NCBI RefSeq assembly: GCF_014196295.1
Contig: NZ_JACIDK010000004.1
Coordinates: 186,001-250,000, forward strand
DNA: 64,000 nt
Source of the DNA: Phenylobacterium haematophilum
GTDB lineage: Bacteria > Pseudomonadota > Alphaproteobacteria > Caulobacterales > Caulobacteraceae
Reading direction: 5' to 3'
Below the pieces are notes generated by a model that did not search any database, had not been told where the DNA came from, and worked only from the letters and a program-made list of their open reading frames with translations. Positions 25,124-33,702 of this stretch are shown piece after piece. Numbering within the stretch: the stretch's first letter is position 1; each line of letters begins with the position of its first letter. The translations under genes were made by a program, and so were the position numbers.

Positions 25124-25319
25124 AGCCGACCTTCAGCAGCACCTGATAGTGGGCGACCTTGCCCCCCTCCACGTGGCCGCGGACCTGGATCACCTCGAAC
25201 CAGCGGATGTTGCGCACCGTGGCGCTGGCCTTGGAGACCGCCGTCTGGATGGCGTCCTCCACGCTCGAGGTCGACGACCCCGCCAGTTCCAGAAGCTTGT
25301 AGACATTGTCGTCGGCCAT
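25110..25319 (-). CDS. Dodecin (flavin-storage protein)
   Basis: A 69-residue protein with the dodecin pattern VYKLLELAGSS, an internal RWFEVIQVRG containing the flavin-stacking tryptophan, and the final YQVLLKVGFTLE strand. Dodecins assemble as dodecamers that bind flavin dimers and buffer free flavin. The ATG at 25319 is preceded by GGGAGG. It overlaps the 3' end of the DsbA-like gene by 14 bases, convergently. Confidence 0.93.
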   Translation of the reverse strand: MADDNVYKLLELAGSSTSSVEDAIQTAVSKASATVRNIRWFEVIQVRGHVEGGKVAHYQVLLKVGFTLE

Positions 25320-25402
25320 GGCGGGCCTCCCTTGTCGCTGCAGGGAGGAACGGCCGCATTGGCGCGAAGTTGCGGCCGGCGACGGACGCCGGCCGCCAAG
25401 GG

Positions 25403-26167
25403 TCAGAACTTGTAGTCGATCCCGACCCGCAGCAGGTTCGCCCGCGCGTCGGCCTCGGTCGTGAACGCCGCGTAGCCGTTCGGCGTCACCCAGGAAGCCC
25501 GCACGTCGCCGAAGTCGGTGTAGAGCCACTCGCCGCGCGCCGACAGGTTGTCGCTGAAGGCGTACGCGCCGCCGATCCCGGCCGCCCAGCCGGTCTTGGT
25601 GCTCTTGTCGCTGTAGCTGCCGGCGTTCCCCAGCGCGCGGTTGTCGGCGTAGCTCGCCTTCACCTCCACCTGCGACATCGCCAGACCCGCGGTGCCGTAG
25701 AGCATGTACGGACCGCTCGCCCAGCCGATACGCGGACGCAGCGTCCAGACCCAGTCGGTGCTGACTTCCTGGCTGATGGTGGCCATGATCGGCGGGTTGA
25801 TCACCGACGGCAGGACGAACGAGTTCGAGCGGCTCTGCCCGATGTCCATCCAGCCGACGTCGGTTTCCAGGCCGAACACCCAGTTGCCGCTCTGATAGTT
25901 GTAGCCGCCCTGGATCCCTCCGGTGAAACCCGTGTCGTTGTCGTCCGAGGAGATCGGCGCGTTGAGCGCGGCGACGTCGCGTGGGTCGATGGGCGCGGCC
26001 CCGTTGCCGCGCTCGATCCTGGTCTTGATCGAAGTGTCGCCCCAGCTCGCGCCGAGGTTCCCGCCGAAATAGAAGCCCGTCCAATCATAGTCCTGGGCAA
26101 GCGCCGAGGCGGGCGCGAGCAGGCTGGCGCAGCCGGCGGCCGCCAAAACAAGTCTGAGAGACATCAC
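25403..26167 (-). CDS. Outer-membrane beta-barrel protein (Omp25/31-like)
   Basis: A 254-residue protein with signal peptide (residues 1-24, APASALA) followed by DWTGFYFGGNLGASWG, the typical first strand of the alphaproteobacterial Omp25/31 porin-like family, repeated amphipathic strands and a C-terminal GIDYKF. It is probably a structural or weakly porin-like barrel. The ATG at 26164 is an equivalent start. Confidence 0.88.
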   Translation of the reverse strand: MMSLRLVLAAAGCASLLAPASALAQDYDWTGFYFGGNLGASWGDTSIKTRIERGNGAAPIDPRDVAALNAPISSDDNDTGFTGGIQGGYNYQSGNWVFGLETDVGWMDIGQSRSNSFVLPSVINPPIMATISQEVSTDWVWTLRPRIGWASGPYMLYGTAGLAMSQVEVKASYADNRALGNAGSYSDKSTKTGWAAGIGGAYAFSDNLSARGEWLYTDFGDVRASWVTPNGYAAFTTEADARANLLRVGIDYKF

Positions 26168-26431
26168 TATCCCCTCTCGTTTTCACGTTGTGAGATCGCG
26201 CCCGGTGGTGGGACCGCCGCCGACGAAGGAGCGCCGGGGTCGAGCTGGGCATCCTCGTGCGTTGCGCTCGAAGGCGTGGCCGGAATTGGTCTCCAGCATC
26301 TTCATTGTGGCGCCGCGCCCCGTCGGCGCACAGATCGGGTTGATGCCCGAGGGAACGCTCAGGCCCGACGCAGCATGCGCGCGCGGCGTGCTCCGGCACG
26401 CCGCGCCCCAACGATGAACGGGTTGGCGTCC

Positions 26432-26794
26432 TCAGCCAGGAACCTGGTCCAGGAAGCCGGTGACGGTCTTCAGCCGGCCGTCCTCGACCCGCACATAGTC
26501 AGTGCCCTTGATCGGCGCGTCGGCGACTCCGTCCGGCCCGAGACCCCAGGAGAAGCGCACATGGTCGCCATGGCCGTCGGGCTCGCCGATCAGGGCGAAC
26601 CGGAAGCCCGGGAAGCGCTCCTGCACCCCTGCGATCAGGGCGTCGACCCCGGCGTGGCCTTCGACGGCGGCCAGCGGATCGACATAGACCGCGTCTCCCG
26701 TCCAGGTGTCGGCGATCATCGCCCGGCGGGCGGCGACGTCGGTCTCGTTCCAGGCGGCGATGTAGATTTCGGCGATGTCGGCGGCGGTGGTCAT
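26432..26794 (-). CDS. SnoaL/NTF2-like domain protein
   Basis: A 120-residue cone-fold protein (AEIYIAAWNETDVAARRAMI, then VEGHAGVDALIAGVQERFPGF split across the barrel, and FLDQVPG at the end), typical of SnoaL-like polyketide cyclase-related proteins. These are small enzymes or ligand-binding proteins with varied roles; nothing here indicates the ligand. Confidence 0.8.
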   Translation of the reverse strand: MTTAADIAEIYIAAWNETDVAARRAMIADTWTGDAVYVDPLAAVEGHAGVDALIAGVQERFPGFRFALIGEPDGHGDHVRFSWGLGPDGVADAPIKGTDYVRVEDGRLKTVTGFLDQVPG

Positions 26795-26929
26795 GGGTCA
26801 GCTCCTTGTTGACGCCCCGACCATGCCGGCCGCGCGAAGGCTGCGCGATTACCCGTCAGGTAACGTGGCGGCCGCCTTGCGAAACCCGCCGCCCAGCGCC
26901 TAGCGTCGCGCAAACGGGAGGAGCCGGGC

Positions 26930-27649
26930 ATGCAAAGCCACATCCGCACGATCGAATACCATCGCGACGACGCGCTGCACGACGGGGCCCTGGTGCTGCC
27001 GGACGGCGCCCACGAACCGCTGCCGGGCGTGCTGGTGTTCCACGGCTGGGAGGGGCGCTCCGAAGGCCAGGAGCATTTCGCCCGACGCCTGGCCGGCCTT
27101 GGCTACGGCGCCTTCTGCGTCGACCTTTACGGCGAGGGCCGGCGCGGCTCGACCCCGGCCGAGTGCGAGGCGCTGATGACTCCGCTGGTCCAGGACCGGG
27201 CCGAACTGCGCCGGCGGCTGCTGCATGTGGTCGAGGTGGTCGCCGCCCTGCCCGAACTGCGCGCCGACGCTCTGGCGGCGATCGGCTTCTGCTTCGGCGG
27301 CCTCTGCGTGCTCGACCTGGCCCGCGCCGGCGCGCCCCTCAAGGGCGTCGCCAGCTTCCACGGCCTGTTCACCCCGCCGGGCCTGCCGACTGTCAGTCCC
27401 ATCAAGGTCAGGATCGCGGCCTATCACGGCTGGGACGACCCCATGGTCCCGCCGGCAGACGTCGTCGCCCTCGGCCAGGAACTGACCGCCGCGAAGGCCG
27501 ACTGGCAGCTCCACGCCTTCGGCGGCGCCAAGCACGCCTTCATGAACCCGGGCGCGAACATGCCCGACATGGGCATCGAGTATCACGAGGCGACCGCCCA
27601 CCGGGCCTGGACCGCCATGGCCGGCTTCCTCGGCGAGGCGCTGGCCTGA
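26930..27649 (+). CDS. Dienelactone hydrolase family protein
   Basis: A 239-residue alpha/beta hydrolase with nucleophile C121 in GFCFGG, the acid D169 or D170 in HGWDDPMVPP and H202 in GGAKHAFMNP, the Cys-Asp-His triad of dienelactone hydrolases. It opens lactones such as dienelactone or related esters in the cytoplasm. It is followed after one base by an EthD-family gene, so the two form an operon. Other aromatic-degradation genes are absent, so the substrate is open. Confidence 0.9.
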   Translation: MQSHIRTIEYHRDDALHDGALVLPDGAHEPLPGVLVFHGWEGRSEGQEHFARRLAGLGYGAFCVDLYGEGRRGSTPAECEALMTPLVQDRAELRRRLLHVVEVVAALPELRADALAAIGFCFGGLCVLDLARAGAPLKGVASFHGLFTPPGLPTVSPIKVRIAAYHGWDDPMVPPADVVALGQELTAAKADWQLHAFGGAKHAFMNPGANMPDMGIEYHEATAHRAWTAMAGFLGEALA

Positions 27650-27650
27650 C

Positions 27651-28013
27651 ATGCTCAAGCTCACCTTCGCCCTTGTCCGCCGCCCAGAACTGACCCGCGA
27701 GCAGTTCCAGGACTATTGGCTCAACACCCACGCGCCGCTGGTGGCCAGCGTCCGCGAGACGCTGCGGATCCGCCGCTACGTTCAGTTGCACAGCCTGCCG
27801 GCAGAGACCTCGGCGGCGCTGCGCGACGTGCGCGGCGGGCCGGAAGGTTTCGACGGCGTCGCGCAGCTCTGGTGGGACAGCTTCGAGGACATGGCGAGCG
27901 CCGAGCCCCGCGCGGCCCGCGAAGCCGGCGCCCTCCTGCTGGAGGACGAAAAGCGGTTCGTCGACCTGTCCCGCTCGCCCCTCTGGTGGGGCCACGAGCA
28001 CGTCATCTTCTGA
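27651..28013 (+). CDS. EthD-domain protein
   Basis: A 120-residue dimeric alpha-beta barrel protein with the EthD pattern LTREQFQDYWLNTHAPLV at the N terminus and VAQLWWDSFEDM in the middle. The family was named from ether degradation, and many members are small accessory or decarboxylase-like proteins. It sits one base after the dienelactone hydrolase gene and is probably co-translated. A hairpin follows the stop. Confidence 0.85.
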   Translation: MLKLTFALVRRPELTREQFQDYWLNTHAPLVASVRETLRIRRYVQLHSLPAETSAALRDVRGGPEGFDGVAQLWWDSFEDMASAEPRAAREAGALLLEDEKRFVDLSRSPLWWGHEHVIF

Positions 28014-28028
28014 GGCGGAGCAAAGAAA

Positions 28029-28060
28029 AGGGCGCTCCCGACCGAAGCCGGAAGCGCCCT
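28029..28060 (+). terminator. Hairpin after the dienelactone hydrolase/EthD operon
   Basis: AGGGCGCT (28029-28036) pairs with AGCGCCCT (28053-28060), with extra CCG/CGG pairing inside, 16 bases after the stop. Only a short pyrimidine run follows, so termination strength is uncertain. Confidence 0.6.
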
Positions 28061-28253
28061 CTTAGCCTGTCCCCACAGGCGGACCTCGTCGCCGTCCTCG
28101 GCGCCGCGTCGAAACGATGGCGTCTTTATGACGGACGGAATGAGTCGATCCAATTAACATTCTTGTCGCAGTTGTTCCGCAGACGCACCTGCCACCACAA
28201 AATGCGGGAACGTGGCGCCTAGAACACCCTACCTCAGGTCGAATTGGATTTGA

Positions 28254-28694
28254 TTACGCCGCTCGGTCGCGCGCCTTGCCGCGCAGCCCGAAGCCGCCCT
28301 CGCCATGCCCACCGAGGCTGGAGAACCGCGCCTCCTCCGCCTTGTGGAAGAACTGCGAGGCGACGAGCCAGGCCTTCACCGGCCGCAGCGTGCCCAGGCA
28401 GCCGATGATCAGCGCCGGAAACACCGTCACGACGTGGAACCATATCGGCGGGTGATAGACCACCTCGACCCAGGTGAAGACCGCGATGACGATCATGCCG
28501 ATGGCGGTCATTACGAAGAACGCCGGGCCGTCCGCCGGGTCGGCGAACGAGAAGTCGAGCCCGCAAGCCTCGCAGCTCCGGGCCATCTTCAAGAAACCGC
28601 TGAACAGCTTGCCCTTGCCGCAGCGCGGGCAGCGGCAGGTCAGACCCGAGATGATCGGCAGCGGCGGGTCATAGGTTTGGTTGGCGTCGGCCAT
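28254..28694 (-). CDS. DUF983 membrane protein with zinc ribbon
   Basis: A 146-residue protein with an N-terminal zinc ribbon (C22-P-R-C25 and C41-E-A-C44) and two transmembrane helices (FFVMTAIGMIVIAVFTWV and FHVVTVFPALIIGCLG), the DUF983 layout. Function is unknown in the family. It is divergent from a MocR regulator across 80 bases containing repeated TACAAT motifs, so it may be controlled by that regulator. Confidence 0.88.
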   Translation of the reverse strand: MADANQTYDPPLPIISGLTCRCPRCGKGKLFSGFLKMARSCEACGLDFSFADPADGPAFFVMTAIGMIVIAVFTWVEVVYHPPIWFHVVTVFPALIIGCLGTLRPVKAWLVASQFFHKAEEARFSSLGGHGEGGFGLRGKARDRAA

Positions 28695-28704
28695 GGCCAG
28701 GTCC

Positions 28705-28750
28705 TACATACAATCGTTGCATTTATGCCTACAATTAAATATCAATGTAT
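28705..28750. promoter_or_regulatory. Putative MocR operator between DUF983 and the regulator gene
   Basis: TACAAT occurs at 28709 and 28730, a 21-base direct-repeat spacing (two helical turns), with an inverted relative AATGTA at 28744-28749. Direct repeats of this kind suit MocR/GntR dimers. The site overlaps the earliest possible start of the regulator gene. Confidence 0.45.
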
Positions 28751-28774
28751 GGATTTCGGAGCGAGATAGCAAGC

Positions 28775-30148
28775 ATGGCCGGCCCTGCGACCTTCTGGCT
28801 GCGGCGCGTCGAACGCGGCGGCGGCCCGATCTACCTGGCGATCCTGCGCGCGCTCGAGGCGGCGATCACCGACGGCGAACTGCAGGCCGGCGAGCAGCTG
28901 CCGCCCCAGCGGACCGTAGCCGCCGTGCTCGGCGTCGACTTCACCACCGTCACCCGCGCCTACGCCGCCGCCCGCGCCCGCGGCCTGGTCGAGGGCGCGG
29001 TCGGACGCGGCACCTTCGTCGCCGGCCGGGCGGCCGAGGACGAAGCGGGCCTCGTCGATCTGTCGATGAACCTGCCGCCGCCGCCCAAGGGGCTCAACCT
29101 CGGGAAACTCCTGAAGGAGACCGCCGGCGCGGTGCTCGATCGCACCGACCCGCAGGCGCTGATGGCCTATCATCCGTCCGGCGGATCGCTTGCCCAGCGC
29201 GCCGCCGGCGGCGTCTGGCTCGCGCCCTGCCTGGGCGAGGTCTCCCCCGACCGCATCGTGGTGGCGCCAGGCGCCCAGGCGGCGCTGGCCGCAACCCTGG
29301 CCTTGCTGACCCGGCGCGGCGACGTGATCATCGTCGAGCCCCTGACCTTTCCGGGCGTTCGGTCAGCCGCCGCACTGCTCGGCCTGCGCCTGGTCGCCTG
29401 CCCGGTCGACGATGAAGGCTTCGATCCGGCCGCCCTCGCCCGGCTCTGCGGCGAAACAGCGGCCCGGGCGATCTATTGCATCCCGACCCAGCAGAACCCG
29501 ACCGCCGTGACCATGGGGGAAGCCCGCCGCCGCGAGGTGGCGCAGATCGCCCGCGCCGCCGGCGTCCCGATCATCGAGGACGACGCCTATGGCCGGCTGC
29601 CGTCCGCCCCCCTGCCCGCCATCGCCGCTTTCGCGCCGGAGCACGTCTGGCATCTGGCCACCACCGCCAAGGCGCTGTCGCCCGGCCTGCGCATCGCCTA
29701 TGTCGCCGCCCCCGACGCCGGCGCCGCCCAGCGTCTGGCCGAGGCCCTGCGCGCCACCACCTTGATGCCCGCCCCGCTCGGCGCCGCCATCGCCACCGCC
29801 TGGATCCGCGAGGGAACCGCCGACAAGGTGCTGGCCGCGGTCCGCGCCGAGGCGGGCGAGCGCCAGGCCCTCGCCCGCCAGATCCTGCCCGCCGCTCACG
29901 GCTCGCCGGAAGCCATCCACATCTGGCTGGACACGCCCGATCACTGGCCCGGCGATCGCCTGCGCGACACCGCGCAGAGCCGCGGTCTGTCCCTGGTCAC
30001 CGCTGAGGCCTTCGCCGCCGCGCCCGGTGCACGGTCCGGCCTGCGGATCTCGCTGGGCGGTCCGGCCAAACAGACCGTCCTCGCCCAGGCCCTGCGCGGC
30101 GTCGCCGCCATCCTCGGCGGCGAGCCGAGCGGCCGGCTGGTGGTGTAG
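28775..30148 (+). CDS. MocR-type regulator (GntR HTH fused to aminotransferase domain)
   Basis: About 457 residues: an N-terminal GntR winged helix (LPPQRTVAAVLGVDFTTVTR) then a fold-type I aminotransferase domain with HPSGGSLAQR, the cofactor Asp in PIIEDDAYG and the PLP lysine in LATTAKALSPGLRI. MocR proteins bind PLP and regulate amino-acid or vitamin B6 genes, mostly without catalysis. ATG at 28745 is in frame but falls within the repeat-rich operator region, so 28775 (MAGPATFW) is preferred. Confidence 0.9.
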   Translation: MAGPATFWLRRVERGGGPIYLAILRALEAAITDGELQAGEQLPPQRTVAAVLGVDFTTVTRAYAAARARGLVEGAVGRGTFVAGRAAEDEAGLVDLSMNLPPPPKGLNLGKLLKETAGAVLDRTDPQALMAYHPSGGSLAQRAAGGVWLAPCLGEVSPDRIVVAPGAQAALAATLALLTRRGDVIIVEPLTFPGVRSAAALLGLRLVACPVDDEGFDPAALARLCGETAARAIYCIPTQQNPTAVTMGEARRREVAQIARAAGVPIIEDDAYGRLPSAPLPAIAAFAPEHVWHLATTAKALSPGLRIAYVAAPDAGAAQRLAEALRATTLMPAPLGAAIATAWIREGTADKVLAAVRAEAGERQALARQILPAAHGSPEAIHIWLDTPDHWPGDRLRDTAQSRGLSLVTAEAFAAAPGARSGLRISLGGPAKQTVLAQALRGVAAILGGEPSGRLVV

Positions 30149-30150
30149 CT

Positions 30151-30534
30151 CTAGGCCGGGAACGTCAGGTAGCCGCGCTCAACCATGCGCCGCATGGCCT
30201 CGTACGCTTCGGTCAGCTCCTCATAGGCGCTGCGCAGCGCGCCAAGCCGCTCGGTTTCCTGAACGGTCAGCAGATGCGGGGTTTCGCTCAGGGCCAGCGC
30301 CTCCGACACCCACTGGCTGCGGGCCAGGGCCGCGGCCACCGCCAGCTTCTGGAACTTAGCAGCGTCGGCCTGGCCGAGCATCTGGCCGATCACCTCGCGG
30401 TTGGACGCGTAGGCCGTGTAGTCGATCTGTTCGATGTGGCCGCGCAGGCGCTTTTGGGCCTGCGGGTCGAGCGAGCCGTCCGGCTCGAAATGGTCGTGAG
30501 ACCGCCGCACGCTGGACGTCCGGGTCACCGACAT
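30151..30534 (-). CDS. Hypothetical protein, helical
   Basis: A 127-residue protein rich in helices (ALRSAYEELTEAYEAMRRMVERG at the C terminus, split by charged turns). The start ATG at 30534 (MSVTRTSS) has GGGAG 6 bases upstream; the longer frame to 30666 lacks a signal. It contains HFEPDGSLDPQAQKRLRGH. It converges on the MocR gene with a 2-base gap. No family is recognised. Confidence 0.7.
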   Translation of the reverse strand: MSVTRTSSVRRSHDHFEPDGSLDPQAQKRLRGHIEQIDYTAYASNREVIGQMLGQADAAKFQKLAVAAALARSQWVSEALALSETPHLLTVQETERLGALRSAYEELTEAYEAMRRMVERGYLTFPA

Positions 30535-30776
30535 GCCGACCTCCCAGGTCGCAAGACCCCTGTCTCGCAAGGGCCGGGCCATCCTGGCGGGGCGCTGCTT
30601 AAGAGGGCGTTGACGCGGTTCGGAAGAATCTCTTGGCCTCTCTGCGGGGATGCCCTGTCGCCGCACGCCGGCACGAGCATCGACACCGTCCAGGACGAGG
30701 TGCGCTAGTGGCTGACCAGCGCCTTCACCGAGCAGCCGGACTAGGCAATCTCGCCAAGGAAGGCTAATCGGGCGCG

Positions 30777-31031
30777 ATGAGCGACAAGCCGACCACTCCG
30801 CCCGACCGCCTCTCGGTCAACCCCGCCAGCCCGCACTACAACGAGGAGGCCCTGGCGCGCGGCGTCGGCGTCCGCTTCAAGGGCGTCGAGAAGACCAATG
30901 TCGACGAATACTGCGTCAGCGAGGGCTGGGTGCGGCTCAGCGTCGGCAAGACCGTCGACCGCAAGGGCAACGCCATGACCGTCAAGCTTCAGGGCACGGT
31001 CGAGCCCTACTTCCAGGACCTGGCCGAGTAA
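30777..31031 (+). CDS. DUF3297 family protein
   Basis: An 84-residue protein matching DUF3297 almost end to end: DRLSVNPASPHYNEEAL, GVRFKGVEKTNVDEYCVSEG, GKTVDRKGNAMTVKLQG. The family is small, conserved in proteobacteria and has no known function; it looks cytoplasmic. It appears to be a single-gene unit. Confidence 0.9.
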   Translation: MSDKPTTPPDRLSVNPASPHYNEEALARGVGVRFKGVEKTNVDEYCVSEGWVRLSVGKTVDRKGNAMTVKLQGTVEPYFQDLAE

Positions 31032-31082
31032 GGCCTCGCGGCGCGGCCTGCGCGGCCGTTCCCTACAATCCACCAAGCGGCG

Positions 31083-31259
31083 CTAGTGCGGCGCCGACAG
31101 GCAGTGCAGGTCGTCCGGCACGGCCTCGCTCGCGGCTGGTCGCCGGCCCGCAACAGCCTGACGGATGGCGCGCTTGCGCCCCTCCTGCCCCAACATCTCC
31201 TGCAGCCAAAGGACCCAACCAAAGGGAACATCCTTATGCAGTCTGTGTAGTTCTTCCAT
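31083..31259 (-). CDS. Small 58-residue hypothetical protein
   Basis: A short frame beginning ATG 31259 (MEELHRLHKDVPFGWVLW) with GGAAGGAG about 7 bases upstream. It has an amphipathic start and a basic middle (EGRKRAIRQA) and ends CLSAPH. It lies 98 bases from, and divergent to, the LysR gene at 31358, so it could be the LysR target. No family is recognised. Confidence 0.5.
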   Translation of the reverse strand: MEELHRLHKDVPFGWVLWLQEMLGQEGRKRAIRQAVAGRRPAASEAVPDDLHCLSAPH

Positions 31260-31357
31260 CGCCCGCTCCTTCCTCTTCGCTTGACGGCAAAGCGTAAATC
31301 GGACGAACGGCGCGCGATGACAAACGCATCCTCCTGCTCTATGCATTAGGAACACTT

Positions 31358-32287
31358 ATGCCAGACATCCTCGCCACCATCCCGCTCAGCGCGATCCGCG
31401 TGTTCGAGGCCGCCGCGCGGCTGCGCAGCTTCACCCGCGCCGCGCAGGAGCTGGGCGTCACCCAGGCCGCGGTTAGCTGGCAGGTGAAGGCGCTGGAGAA
31501 ACGGCTCGACCAGGCGCTGTTCCAAAGGCTGCCGCGCGAAGTGACCCTCACCACCGCCGGCGAGCGGCTGTCGCGCGCCGCCAGCGAGGCGGTCAGCGTC
31601 CTGCGTACGGCGCTGCAGGACATCGCCGAGGTCGGCGAAGGCGTGCTGTCGATCACCTCGCTGGCCACCGCCGCCAACCAGTGGCTGGCCCCCCGCATCG
31701 GCACCTTCCAGCTCCGGCATCCGTCGATCGCCGTGCGTCTGGACACCTCCACGCGGCTGGTCGATCTCGCGCACGAGAACTTCGACGTCGCCCTGCGCTC
31801 AGGCGAGGGCGAATGGCCGGGGATCGAGAGCCACTACCTGTTCCCGCACATCCATGCGCCGCTCTGCACGCCGGCCATGCGCGAGCGGTTGGGCGGCCTG
31901 ACACGGCCTCAAGACCTGCTGGACGCGCCGCTGATCGGATCGCCGGACGAGTGGGCGATCTGGTTCGCCGCCGCCGGTGTCGGCCGCCAGGACGCCGCCG
32001 ACATCCGCACGCCGCGGATCATCGGCGACAGCCAGACGCTGGAGGTCGCCTCCGCGCTCGGCGAACAGGGCGTGGCCCTGGCCTGCCCGTTCTTCTTCTC
32101 GGCCGATCTCGACTCCGGGCGGCTGGTCATGCCGTTCAAGACCGTCGCCCACTACGGCGGGGCGTACTGGCTGGCCTATCGGGCCGACCGCGCCCGCGCG
32201 CCCAAGATCAAGGCGTTCCGCGAGTGGATCCTGGACTGCGTCGCGCAGGACCCGGTCCTGCGCGACTATCCGCGGCGCGAGCCTTAG
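31358..32287 (+). CDS. LysR-family regulator, GcvA-like
   Basis: A 309-residue LysR protein with the GcvA-subgroup N terminus (IPLSAIRVFEAAARLRSFTRA then AQELGVTQAAVSWQVKALE) and the effector-domain signature WLAPRIGTFQLRHPSIAVRL with NFDVALRSGEG. Members often control divergently transcribed genes; the small gene at 31083 is the only divergent neighbour. The effector is unknown. Confidence 0.92.
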   Translation: MPDILATIPLSAIRVFEAAARLRSFTRAAQELGVTQAAVSWQVKALEKRLDQALFQRLPREVTLTTAGERLSRAASEAVSVLRTALQDIAEVGEGVLSITSLATAANQWLAPRIGTFQLRHPSIAVRLDTSTRLVDLAHENFDVALRSGEGEWPGIESHYLFPHIHAPLCTPAMRERLGGLTRPQDLLDAPLIGSPDEWAIWFAAAGVGRQDAADIRTPRIIGDSQTLEVASALGEQGVALACPFFFSADLDSGRLVMPFKTVAHYGGAYWLAYRADRARAPKIKAFREWILDCVAQDPVLRDYPRREP

Positions 32288-32694
32288 GACGCCACGCAGG
32301 TCGAGAGATTGACCGGGCCGGTCGGAATGCGCTTCCACTCGCCGCCGACCTTCTGGAACTCCGCCACAGCCGAGGTCGGGCGATATTCCGATCGCGCCAC
32401 GTCCCAGGCTTCCCAGCCCATGGCCGCGCCGATCTTCGCCGTCATGCCGCGCGCCGCCTCGTCGGGGCTCACCTCGCGCAGCCCCTTACAGGCCACCTCG
32501 AACGCGCGGCACTGCTCGCCGTCCGGCTTGCCCTTGCATTGCGGGTCGTTGGCCTTCAACTCGGCGTGCCAACCACGGATGGCGACATCCAGGCCGGCGT
32601 TCGGGTCGCCGCTCTGCGCCCCCGCCGTCTTCTCGCCGCACGCCGCCAGTCCCAGCGCCGCAGCTGCGAGGATCGCCGTGAAAAATGCTTTCAC
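32284..32694 (-). CDS. Putative lipoprotein, hypothetical
   Basis: A 136-residue protein with a lipoprotein signal (FFTAILAAAALGLAAC, cleavage before the cysteine). The mature region has further cysteines (DPQCKGK, EQCRAFEVACKG, LSTC) that could form disulfides. The start is GTG at 32694 with GGAG 7 bases upstream; the longer frame to 32790 would bury the signal peptide. No family is recognised. It overlaps the LysR stop by 4 bases, convergently. Confidence 0.75.
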   Translation of the reverse strand: MKAFFTAILAAAALGLAACGEKTAGAQSGDPNAGLDVAIRGWHAELKANDPQCKGKPDGEQCRAFEVACKGLREVSPDEAARGMTAKIGAAMGWEAWDVARSEYRPTSAVAEFQKVGGEWKRIPTGPVNLSTCVAS

Positions 32695-32983
32695 CGTCTG
32701 CTCCGTCCAACGCACGCCCCGAAACGCAGGGCGCAATGGCGGAACGCTTAACTGCGCGAACATGGCGAGCAGATGACGACGAAAGCACAATCGCCGCCAT
32801 AACCTTCACCATGGGCCGCGGCGCCCAATCAGCAGTCACCGCTCGCGCCCCAGGATCGCGGCCGCGATAAATTTTCATGACCGGGTTGAATTGACTGGAT
32901 AGCCGCGCCGACTTTTCGCACAACCCCGCAGGAGGGACGGAATCTTGAAGATGACCCGGCGACGGGACAGCAAGGGTTCTGAG

Positions 32984-33193
32984 ATGAAGGTGCTGGCTAC
33001 GACGGTCTTTATTGTCGCGATCGCCTCGGCGTCCTCCGCCGAAGCGCCGACGTTCGCCAGTCGCGCGCCGCCGACCGCCGCCCAGGCCGGAACGGTGGTG
33101 GCGCTGCTCAGCGGCCCGGACTTCACGGTGGTGACCCCGCGTGGAGATCCCTGGAACGCTAGGGCCCTGCCCCGCAGCGGCGAGACTCGCTAA
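32984..33193 (+). CDS. Small secreted hypothetical protein
   Basis: A 69-residue frame with a signal peptide-like start (KVLATTVFIVAIASASSAEA). The short mature part ends GDPWNARALPRSGETR. The frame opens 13 codons earlier (32945), but that start would hide the signal sequence. It may be a small periplasmic protein; no family is recognised. Confidence 0.5.
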   Translation: MKVLATTVFIVAIASASSAEAPTFASRAPPTAAQAGTVVALLSGPDFTVVTPRGDPWNARALPRSGETR

Positions 33194-33282
33194 CCCATTC
33201 AGCCTGCGTTCAGCGGGACTTTGAGATTTTATCGCCTGAACCTGGCCGCGCCCATCTTGGGTCGGGCCAGAAGGAGGCGAGC

Positions 33283-33702
33283 ATGAAAAAGCTCCTGACA
33301 GCGACCCTCGCGGCGGTCACCGCGGCCGGCGCGATTGCAGCCAGCGCCGGCTCGGCGCAGGCCGAGCCCTACCGCTACCATCGCGGCCACGACAACAATA
33401 ACGACGCCGCGGCGGCCGCCATCGTCGGCGGCGTGCTGGGCTTGGCGCTCGGCGCCGCCATCGCCGGGTCGAACAACAAGAACCGTGGCTATTACGACAA
33501 CGGCTACTACAGCAACGGTTACTACAACAACGGCGGCTATTACGGCGGCCGCTCGCGCGACTATGGCGCCGGCTACTATGGCGGCGGCTACGCCCGGCCG
33601 TACGCCTATGGCTACGCCCCGCGCACCTGCGTCAGCCGCGACCGGGTCTACGATCCGTATATCGGCCGCCGGGTGACCATCGAGCGACGCTACGCCTGCT
33701 AA
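33283..33702 (+). CDS. Secreted Gly/Tyr/Asn-rich protein
   Basis: A 139-residue protein with a signal peptide (residues 1-27, ending AGSAQA), a glycine-zipper-like hydrophobic segment (AAIVGGVLGLALGAAIAG), then tandem Y/N/G repeats (GYYDNGYYSNGYYNNGGYY) and a conserved tail with two cysteines (TCVSRDRVYDPYIGRRV, RRYAC). Probably envelope-associated; function unknown. A ribosome binding site AGAAGGAGG precedes the ATG. Confidence 0.82.
   Translation: MKKLLTATLAAVTAAGAIAASAGSAQAEPYRYHRGHDNNNDAAAAAIVGGVLGLALGAAIAGSNNKNRGYYDNGYYSNGYYNNGGYYGGRSRDYGAGYYGGGYARPYAYGYAPRTCVSRDRVYDPYIGRRVTIERRYAC

Noticed and set aside
33283..33702. Tandem Tyr/Asn/Gly codons as a possible CRISPR-like or minisatellite array
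   Set aside because: The repeats are short, imperfect and in frame within a secreted protein gene; they are protein low complexity, not spacers.
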